This document shows, piece after piece, positions 1 through 4,282 of a stretch of DNA of 5,207 nt; position 1 is the first letter of the stretch, and each line of letters opens with the position of its first letter. A model generated the notes under the pieces. That model saw only the letters and a list, made by a program, of their open reading frames with translations. It was not told the DNA's origin and made no database searches. Source of the DNA: an uncultured Collinsella sp. GTDB taxonomy: Bacteria; Actinomycetota; Coriobacteriia; Coriobacteriales; Coriobacteriaceae. The translations under genes and the position numbers were made by a program. Location: contig CABQNA010000119.1 in NCBI GenBank assembly GCA_902465425.1, forward strand, positions 1 to 5,207, written 5' to 3'.

Positions 1-16
1 CGTTGGGGGCATTCAT
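1..16 (-). CDS. 5' end of a divergent gene, product unknown (partial)
   Basis: Read on the minus strand, a GGAGGTG Shine-Dalgarno (27-21) is followed four bases later by ATG at 16-14, giving Met-Asn-Ala-Pro-Asn before the window ends. A consensus TATAAT (56-51) lies at the right distance to start a transcript about 28 nt upstream of the ATG. The three signals agree in order and spacing, so I call a real gene start, but five codons say nothing about function. A second in-frame ATG is not available within the visible part. The gene is divergent from ybaB. Confidence 0.5.
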
Positions 17-50
17 GGGGCACCTCCAAATTACTATCTATGGCAATCAA

Positions 51-77
51 ATTATACCCCGCTGCCATGCGCGTCAC
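51..77 (-). promoter_or_regulatory. Candidate sigma-70-type promoter for the divergent gene
   Basis: The minus strand carries a perfect TATAAT at 56-51. The best -35 match is GTGACG at 77-72 (four of six to TTGACA) with a short 15-bp spacer, so the promoter may depend mainly on its -10. The predicted start of transcription, near position 44, lies shortly upstream of the GGAGGTG ribosome binding site and ATG 16. Confidence 0.45.
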
Positions 78-159
78 CGTGAGCAACGGATCGGCATGCA
101 GGTCTTTAGCGGTGCACATGAAATGTCGGATTCCGGCTCTACAAGATTTAGCTTTCAAT

Positions 160-194
160 ATTATGCAGATGCGAATTATTCAACTTTGCATAAT
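160..194. repeat. Inverted repeat ATTATGCA-N19-TGCATAAT
   Basis: Two perfect 8-bp arms, ATTATGCA (160-167) and TGCATAAT (187-194), are separated by 19 nt, with arm centres 27 bp apart. The element lies in the AT-rich part of the divergent spacer, about 100 bp from the divergent -10 and about 80 bp before the candidate ybaB -10. It could bind a dimeric regulator. Each arm also contains a CATAAT hexamer that would read outward, but neither has a convincing -35. No T-run follows on either strand, so it is not a terminator. Confidence 0.4.
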
Positions 195-255
195 CTTCGG
201 GTGCGGCTTGCACTCCAGGACATGTATATCGACTGAGGTAGCGTGACTGCCCCGC

Positions 256-281
256 TTGCTGGCCGCGCGCCGTGGTACGAT
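256..281 (+). promoter_or_regulatory. Candidate ybaB-recR promoter (extended -10)
   Basis: TGG followed by TACGAT (273-281) forms an extended -10 element, with the hexamer at 276-281 matching the TAnnnT pattern common in actinobacteria. TTGCTG at 256-261 is a -35-like hexamer but the spacer is only 14 bp. Transcription would start near 288, giving a leader of about 70 nt for ybaB that includes the small hairpin at 312-325 and the palindrome at 330-343. Confidence 0.35.
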
Positions 282-329
282 TTTTGAGTTTGAAAGTCCC
301 GCCGCGTCCCGGCTGCCCTTGCAGCTCGG

Positions 330-343
330 CGTGCGGCCGCACG
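330..343. repeat. 14-bp GC palindrome just upstream of the ybaB ribosome binding site
   Basis: CGTGCGGCCGCACG is a perfect palindrome that ends four bases before the GGAG ribosome binding site (348-351) of ybaB. A short hairpin, GCTGC (312-316), CCTT, GCAGC (321-325), lies just ahead of it. In RNA the pair could fold close to the ribosome entry site, and as DNA the palindrome could be an operator. No partner regulator can be named, and such palindromes arise by chance in GC-rich DNA. Confidence 0.3.
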
Positions 344-356
344 TAAAGGAGCCATC

Positions 357-677
357 ATGGCCGGTATGAACATGCAGCAGATGATGAAGCAGGCTCGTAA
401 GATGCAGGAGCAGCTTGCCGCCGCGCAGGAGAACCTCAAGTCCCAGACCGTCGACGCCTCTGCCGGCGGCGGTATGGTCAAGGTGACCGTTAACGGCGAG
501 ATGGAGCTCGTCAATCTCACCATCGATCCCGATGCGCTCGATCCCGAGGACGTCGATATGCTGCAGGACATGATCATGGCTGCCGTCAACGAGGCCGTCC
601 GCGGCGTCAACGAGCTCGCCAACAAGCAGATGGGCGCCATCACCGGCGGCCTCAACATCCCGGGCATGCCGTTCTAA
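357..677 (+). CDS. ybaB: YbaB/EbfC family nucleoid-associated protein
   Basis: The 106-residue product has the length and layout of the YbaB/EbfC family: a Met/Gln-rich N-terminal helix (about residues 4-33, MQQMMKQARKMQEQL), a central beta region with the family's GGGMVKVTVNGEMELVNLTIDP stretch (about 37-58) and a C-terminal helix rich in Asn, Glu and Ala. Family members form a dimer, bind DNA with little specificity and are thought to help organise the nucleoid. The start is set by GGAG at 348-351, five bases before ATG 357. It is followed 13 nt later by recR, a conserved pairing in bacteria, and the two are probably cotranscribed. The usual upstream neighbour dnaX is absent here, replaced by a divergent gene. 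Codon use resembles recR. Confidence 0.95.
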   Translation: MAGMNMQQMMKQARKMQEQLAAAQENLKSQTVDASAGGGMVKVTVNGEMELVNLTIDPDALDPEDVDMLQDMIMAAVNEAVRGVNELANKQMGAITGGLNIPGMPF

Positions 678-690
678 GACACGCATATAT

Positions 691-1287
691 ATGAGTGCGA
701 ATCACAGTCTGCAAAAACTGCTCGATGAGCTGGGCCGTCTGCCGGGCATTGGTCCCAAGTCGGCCCAGCGCATCGCCTATTACCTGTTGGAGGCCGATGC
801 CGAGGAGGCCCGCCGCCTGGCCGAGGCCATCCTGGAGGTCAAGCAGGAGGTCCACTTTTGCAGCCGTTGCTTTAACTACGCCACGGCCGACGAGTGCTCC
901 ATCTGCCAGGACTCGATGCGCGATACCACTCGCATTTGCGTGGTGGGCGAGCCGCGCGACGTCCAGGCGATCGAGCGCACGGGCAGCTACCACGGCCTGT
1001 ACCATGTGCTGGGCGGCGTGATCAGCCCCATGGACAAGATTGGTCCCGAGCAGTTGCACATCCGCGAGCTGCTGGCGCGTCTGGGTCACGAGGATATCCA
1101 TGAGGTCATCATCGCCACCAACCCCAACATCGAGGGCGAGACCACGGCGAGCTATCTGGCCCGTACCATCAAGCCGCTGGGCGTCGAGGTGTCGCGTCTG
1201 GCAAGCGGCCTTCCCGTGGGCGGCGACTTGGAGTATGCCGACGAGCTTACGCTTGGCCGCGCCATCGAGGCCCGTCGCGCGATTTAG
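691..1287 (+). CDS. recR: Recombination mediator protein RecR
   Basis: At 198 residues this is full length for RecR. The domains appear in order: an N-terminal helix-hairpin-helix (about residues 8-30, LGRLPGIGPKSAQRIA), a four-cysteine zinc motif (Cys57, Cys60, Cys69, Cys72), a Toprim domain beginning at ICVVGEPRD (82-90) with Glu87 as its acidic residue and continuing through ATNPNIEGE (142-150), and the C-terminal GLPVGGDLEYADELTLGRA segment. RecR works in the cytoplasm with RecO (and RecF) to load RecA on SSB-coated single-stranded DNA in gap and break repair. The ATG at 691 has no clear Shine-Dalgarno in the 13-nt gap after ybaB (only ATATAT just upstream), which suggests translation linked to ybaB. 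No key residue is missing. Confidence 0.97.
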   Translation: MSANHSLQKLLDELGRLPGIGPKSAQRIAYYLLEADAEEARRLAEAILEVKQEVHFCSRCFNYATADECSICQDSMRDTTRICVVGEPRDVQAIERTGSYHGLYHVLGGVISPMDKIGPEQLHIRELLARLGHEDIHEVIIATNPNIEGETTASYLARTIKPLGVEVSRLASGLPVGGDLEYADELTLGRAIEARRAI

Positions 1288-1325
1288 GCGGCGAGCCTGC
1301 TCCTGCCGTATGTTTTCCTCGCGAT

Positions 1326-1353
1326 GCACGGGGTAGTCATAATTTCCCCGTGC
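1326..1353. repeat. 8-bp GC stem-loop downstream of recR
   Basis: GCACGGGG (1326-1333) pairs perfectly with CCCCGTGC (1346-1353) around a 12-nt AT-rich loop, 38 nt after the recR stop. No T-run follows, so it is not a classic intrinsic terminator. It may protect the 3' end of the ybaB-recR mRNA or act as a U-less terminator. The loop contains CATAAT (1338-1343), a five-of-six -10 match without a good -35, so a promoter here cannot be excluded. Confidence 0.5.
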
Positions 1354-1362
1354 GACTGTGAG

Positions 1363-1378
1363 TTTGTTGTGCAACAAA
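1363..1378. promoter_or_regulatory. Operator-like palindrome, copy 1 (GTTGYGCAAC)
   Basis: TTTGTTG and CAAACAA-type arms form TTTGTTGTGCAACAAA, a 7-bp inverted repeat around a 2-bp centre. Its core GTTGTGCAAC (1366-1375) recurs with one change as GTTGCGCAAC at 1439-1448. Dyads of this size are typical of dimeric helix-turn-helix repressor sites, though I cannot name the family. Confidence 0.45.
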
Positions 1379-1403
1379 GATGCTTCGTATCCGCTTATCG
1401 CAT

Positions 1404-1423
1404 GGATGCTTCCGCTCGCATCC
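1404..1423 (+). terminator. Weak candidate terminator after recR
   Basis: GGATGC (1404-1409) and GCATCC (1418-1423) pair around an 8-nt loop and are followed by TTAATTT. The 6-bp stem and broken T-run make it weak. It could release the ybaB-recR transcript or simply form part of the folded leader of the next operon, as it lies between the two GTTGYGCAAC sites. Confidence 0.3.
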
Positions 1424-1438
1424 TTAATTTGCCCATTC

Positions 1439-1448
1439 GTTGCGCAAC
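1439..1448. promoter_or_regulatory. Operator-like palindrome, copy 2 (GTTGYGCAAC)
   Basis: GTTGCGCAAC is a perfect 10-bp palindrome that matches the core of the copy at 1366-1375 in nine of ten positions. The centres are 73 bp apart, close to seven helical turns, which would place bound proteins on the same DNA face. It directly precedes the candidate -10 at 1465-1470 and overlaps where the -35 region should be, a position suited to repression. Confidence 0.45.
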
Positions 1449-1461
1449 CTTTTGGGTTCGC

Positions 1462-1470
1462 TGATACACT
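1462..1470 (+). promoter_or_regulatory. Candidate promoter of the kinase operon (extended -10 TGATACACT)
   Basis: TGA plus TACACT (1465-1470) fits an extended -10 and the TAnnnT pattern of actinobacterial promoters. No convincing -35 is present; TTGCGC at 1440-1445 is weak and 19 bp away. Transcription would begin about 1476-1478, right at an in-frame ATG at 1476, so the transcript could be leaderless. It would then run through the terminator-like hairpin at 1493-1520. Confidence 0.35.
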
Positions 1471-1492
1471 CAAATATGGATTTGAATGAATG

Positions 1493-1520
1493 CGCCGCTT
1501 CTGAGCGGCGTGTTTTTCTT
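1493..1520 (+). terminator. Intrinsic terminator / possible attenuator ahead of the kinase operon
   Basis: CGCCGCT (1493-1499) pairs perfectly with AGCGGCG (1504-1510) around the tetraloop TCTG, followed by TGTTTTTCTT. This is the strongest intrinsic terminator in the window. Its T-tract ends exactly where the Shine-Dalgarno of the next gene starts (1521), so any promoter upstream of it must read through it to express the operon. It may end transcripts from recR, act as an attenuator for the kinase operon, or do both. Confidence 0.65.
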
Positions 1521-1527
1521 GGAGGAG
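1521..1527 (+). promoter_or_regulatory. Ribosome binding site GGAGGAG that decides the start at 1533
   Basis: GGAGGAG ends five bases before ATG 1533. The upstream in-frame starts, TTG at 1440 and ATG at 1476, have no comparable site, so 1533 is favoured. The site follows directly on the terminator T-tract. Confidence 0.75.
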
Positions 1528-1532
1528 AACGC

Positions 1533-2438
1533 ATGCGGCCCGGTGGCACTCAGACAAAGCGCGGCGCCGCGGTGCGCATGCGACGCCGACTGGGCTTGGC
1601 GCCGCGGGCGTACGTGCTGCTGTCGTGCTCGCTGGTGCTGGTCATGGCTGGCGTTTCTGCCTATGGCATGACCGTGCCGTCCATGATGCAGGCGCATGCC
1701 GCACGCGAACCGCGCGTGGGGCATGAGGTCAAAAGTGATCTGGGTACCACGACTGGATATGCTTGGGCAAGTGTGGTCGCGCATATTGTGTTTGGCACCG
1801 ACGATGCGGACGGCGCCGAGGCCCCGGACAACGAAGTCACGCTTGCCAATGGCAAAACCATCGTGCTCACCAACACCAAGATCATCGATCGGTTGTCCAA
1901 CAATAGCGTGGCGGCAACGGTGAATAAGGTCGAGCAGCAGAAGGAGCAGGACGCCCAGCAGTCCGGAAAGCCCGGTAGCTCGGATACTTCTGGCTCCGGC
2001 TCGGATTCATCGAGTTCGGGCGGCGGCTCTGGGTCGGGTTCCTCTACCGGAGGGTCTGGAAACGGCGGCTCGACGGGCGGCAACACTGACAACGATGCAA
2101 ACTCCGGTGGCCTTTCCGCTGCCGAGGAAGAGAGCATTCACAGTTGGCTTGTGACCAAGTACAACATGCTCGACGGCTATGTTTCTCGTGCCAATGACGT
2201 GGTCTCGACCTATAACTCTACGGGAGATCCCAGACCGTGCGACAGCCTGGTCGGGGAGATGTTTGTCATTCGAGCCGAGTTCGGTCGTCAGACATTCTCG
2301 CCCCGGTCAAAGTGGTATCAGCAGTATGCCAATCTGTGGGGCTGTTACACCAACCTATGTCAATGGGTCGGCCATTACGGCGATGATGACGTCGCGCTCG
2401 GTAACTTCAACAATAACGTGGCGGCGCTTGCCCTATGA
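1533..2438 (+). CDS. Membrane-anchored or secreted protein with Ser/Gly linker, unknown function
   Basis: I do not recognise this 301-residue protein. It has a basic cytoplasmic N-terminus (RMRRR at 15-19), one hydrophobic segment (about 26-47) and an AHA-A stretch (54-57) that could be a signal peptidase I site; it is otherwise a signal anchor. A small region follows (58-140), including EVTLANGKTIVLTNTK (101-116) and a Gln/Glu/Lys-rich helix, then a Ser/Gly-rich linker (about 144-193) and a C-terminal domain (195-301) with many aromatics and three cysteines (Cys236, Cys271, Cys276). The export signal and linker place the C-terminal domain outside the membrane. ATG 1533 is chosen for its GGAGGAG site; ATG 1476 would add 19 residues. 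The stop overlaps the kinase start (ATGA), so the two are translationally coupled, and it may be a sensor, ligand or substrate of the kinase. Confidence 0.85.
   Translation: MRPGGTQTKRGAAVRMRRRLGLAPRAYVLLSCSLVLVMAGVSAYGMTVPSMMQAHAAREPRVGHEVKSDLGTTTGYAWASVVAHIVFGTDDADGAEAPDNEVTLANGKTIVLTNTKIIDRLSNNSVAATVNKVEQQKEQDAQQSGKPGSSDTSGSGSDSSSSGGGSGSGSSTGGSGNGGSTGGNTDNDANSGGLSAAEEESIHSWLVTKYNMLDGYVSRANDVVSTYNSTGDPRPCDSLVGEMFVIRAEFGRQTFSPRSKWYQQYANLWGCYTNLCQWVGHYGDDDVALGNFNNNVAALAL
1965..2111 (+). repeat. Ser/Gly-rich low-complexity linker coding region
   Basis: Residues 145-193 of the anchored protein are mostly Ser and Gly, with a few Asp, Asn and Thr, encoded by imperfect GGCTCN/GGNTCN units. Such tracts act as flexible spacers in exported proteins and here separate the membrane-proximal part from the C-terminal domain. 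The repeat is prone to length change by slippage. Confidence 0.75.
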
Positions 2439-4279
2439 TGACCGATCTTGCATCCACCACACCACAATCGCTCGGTCGCGATCCCATGGTCGGCCTGCGC
2501 CTGGCGCGTGTCGACGGGTTTGAGCCGGCCATTGCGCTCGGTCAGGACGAACTGCCTGCCTATCTGCGTCGTTTTACGATGCTGTTTGCCGACGATGCCA
2601 CCATGCGCCGTGGCGGTATCGGCCGCGTGACGCGTGCCGTCAACGCCCAAGGCGAGGCCGTGGCACTCAAGCAGCTCATCTTGCCGACGCGCGATGAGTT
2701 TGACGACGATGCCGCTCACGAGGCGCTGGTCGCCAAGTTCAAGGCGGCGTTTCGCGAGGAATACGAATGCCATCGCGCCCTTTCGGGCCTTAAGGGCTTT
2801 CCCCGCCTCTATGGCTGGGGCGAGGTCGACGGTGTGCCTGCAATTGTCATGGAATGGGTCGAGGGCGAGACGCTTGCCCGCTTGCGTTCGCGACTTGCCG
2901 TGGACGATGCCGGACGCCTGTCGCCGCTTGTGGCGGCGCGTCTGGGTCGCGACCTGTTCGATCTGCTCTGCCGTATGAGCCTGGTGGGCGAGGGCTTTGT
3001 CCATCGCGATATCTCGCCCGCTAATATTATGGTGCGCACGGCGCGTCTACCGCTTGACCGGCAGCTTGCCGAGGGCACCTTTGACCTGTGCCTGATCGAC
3101 TTTGGCTCGTCGCTGGCGCTTGAGCCTGCGTCGGCCGTGGCCGGTACCGGCGGCAAGGCATCCTTTACCGAGCGCTATGCCACGCTGCGTCGCGCGACGG
3201 TTGCCTATGCCCCGCCCGAGATGCTCACCGACGATATTCCCGACCTGCGCGCTTTACGTATGTCGCCGGCGATTGACGTCTATGCCGCGGCAAGCACGGT
3301 TTACGAGCTCATTGCCGGCGTCGCGCCATACGAAGCCGCGCCGAGCACTTCGGGCACCTCGGGTTCGCGCAAAAAGACGCGCGACATCGCGAGCCCCTAC
3401 CGTCTCAAGATGGACACGCGGCCCGACTATCCCATTGGTGCCCATGCGCCCGGTTGTGATTTGACTCAGCTGCTTCGTCGTGAGCCCGATGTGGCGCTCG
3501 CCGCGGCCGAGCAGGCCCAGCAGCTAGGGCTTGAGCCGGATTCCGAAGAGCTACGCGATGCGCTGGCGTTTGTCGATGCCCAGCTGTTCGACGTGGTGAT
3601 GGCCTGTCTGTCCAGCCATCAAAAAGATCGTCCCGAGCCGGCGGCGGTCGAGGCGGCGCTCTCGGCGTTTTGTGACCACTATGCGCAAAATGTCGGTCGT
3701 TCGCTCCGCGGCGAGCCGCTCACGCCGTGCCCCATGGATGCGTCCGGCCGCGCGGTTCGTCGCACGGCGATGATTGGTGCGGCGGTCGTTTGCAGCGTGG
3801 TTTGGGCTGTGGTCGTGGTTTCGGCCGCGCTGCTGGCGTCGGGCGCCCGCGTGACGGCGACTTTGGGATCGCTCGTGTGGTCTGGGTCACTACCGGGTAT
3901 TATTGCCGCACTGGCGTTGGCACTGCCAGGCATAGCCGGCGTTGCCGCGGGGGCATTTGCGCGCAATCGGCGCTCGGGGTTCCTGCAGGGTGTGCTTGCG
4001 CTTTCTGCCTGCGAGGTTCCGGTGTTGGTTGTGGCTGCATGTAGCGTATTTTCCCAACGCGCCGTGATGGGCGGCCTTGTTGCCGCTCTGGTTGCAACCT
4101 ATACGCTTACGTGGTTTTTGCTTGCGATGGGCTTTGCCTTTGAACTTCCCGTTTCGGCACCGCGACGCACAAAAGCCCAGATGGCGACTCCGCTTGCCGG
4201 TGGAGCCGCAGCTGCCCGTACTTTTGGCGGACCTGTCGAAGTATCGTCCGATTCTATTTCTACGACCAAGGAGGCCTAG
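2435..4279 (+). CDS. Hanks-type Ser/Thr protein kinase with four C-terminal membrane segments
   Basis: The 614-residue protein has an N-terminal kinase domain (about 50-415) with the key residues in order: glycine loop RRGGIGRV (58-65), beta-3 Lys79 in VALKQ, hinge MEWVEGE (139-145), catalytic loop HRDISPAN (190-197, Asp192 and Asn197), DFG (222-224), YAPPE (258-262), Asp281 in DVYA and Arg399. It should therefore be active, phosphorylating Ser/Thr in the cytoplasm. The catalytic-loop Lys is Ser194 and the first loop glycine is Arg58. The stretch from PY (298-299) to Arg399 is about 100 residues, roughly twice the usual. Four hydrophobic segments follow (about 444-468, 485-508, 516-539, 545-568), then a cytoplasmic tail. 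There are no PASTA repeats or large extracellular domain, unlike PknB/PrkC. The start overlaps the previous stop by 4 nt, with no own Shine-Dalgarno; ATG 2438 is an equivalent start. The next gene encodes an FHA protein. Confidence 0.92.
   Translation: MMTDLASTTPQSLGRDPMVGLRLARVDGFEPAIALGQDELPAYLRRFTMLFADDATMRRGGIGRVTRAVNAQGEAVALKQLILPTRDEFDDDAAHEALVAKFKAAFREEYECHRALSGLKGFPRLYGWGEVDGVPAIVMEWVEGETLARLRSRLAVDDAGRLSPLVAARLGRDLFDLLCRMSLVGEGFVHRDISPANIMVRTARLPLDRQLAEGTFDLCLIDFGSSLALEPASAVAGTGGKASFTERYATLRRATVAYAPPEMLTDDIPDLRALRMSPAIDVYAAASTVYELIAGVAPYEAAPSTSGTSGSRKKTRDIASPYRLKMDTRPDYPIGAHAPGCDLTQLLRREPDVALAAAEQAQQLGLEPDSEELRDALAFVDAQLFDVVMACLSSHQKDRPEPAAVEAALSAFCDHYAQNVGRSLRGEPLTPCPMDASGRAVRRTAMIGAAVVCSVVWAVVVVSAALLASGARVTATLGSLVWSGSLPGIIAALALALPGIAGVAAGAFARNRRSGFLQGVLALSACEVPVLVVAACSVFSQRAVMGGLVAALVATYTLTWFLLAMGFAFELPVSAPRRTKAQMATPLAGGAAAARTFGGPVEVSSDSISTTKEA
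4268..4274 (+). promoter_or_regulatory. Ribosome binding site of the FHA gene
   Basis: AAGGAGG is a near-perfect Shine-Dalgarno lying inside the last codons of the kinase gene, eight bases before ATG 4283. It fixes the start of the FHA gene and suggests this subunit is made at a higher rate than the kinase, which has no such site. Confidence 0.85.
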
Positions 4280-4282
4280 GTC

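Larger units (their letters stand above)
17..356. other. Divergent intergenic region, no gene seen
   Basis: This 340-bp stretch separates the divergent gene from ybaB. Positions 28-240 are visibly richer in A+T than the flanking genes. The short open frames across it have poor codon bias and no ribosome binding sites, so I do not call a gene. I looked for a tRNA and for the conserved tetraloop core of SRP RNA, which often sits near dnaX-ybaB, and found neither on either strand. It holds the divergent promoter, an inverted repeat at 160-194, a candidate ybaB promoter at 256-281 and a GC palindrome at 330-343. Confidence 0.6.

Noticed and set aside
160..194. Xer dif-like recombination site
   Set aside because: The arms resemble dif half-sites (TTATG/CATAA) but are 19 nt apart rather than about 6, and the rest of the dif consensus is missing.
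3..236. 77-codon plus-strand frame in the left spacer
   Set aside because: It starts with TTG without a ribosome binding site, has lower GC and different codon use from all real genes here, and overlaps the divergent promoter and gene start.
240..350. SRP RNA or tRNA gene ahead of ybaB
   Set aside because: The conserved SRP core and tetraloop are absent on both strands, and no cloverleaf with a TPsiC arm can be drawn.
1440..1532. TTG at 1440 as start of the exported protein
   Set aside because: It has no ribosome binding site, lies inside the GTTGCGCAAC palindrome and would put the terminator hairpin inside the coding region. GGAGGAG before ATG 1533 is far better.
652..1557. 301-codon minus-strand open frame
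   Set aside because: It lies antisense to recR, which is certain, and crosses the intergenic spacer. Its protein has no recognisable motif and comes from GC-rich codon-position effects.
1661..2137. 158-codon minus-strand frame rich in Pro and Glu
   Set aside because: The Pro/Glu runs are simply the reverse complement of the Ser/Gly linker of the plus-strand gene.
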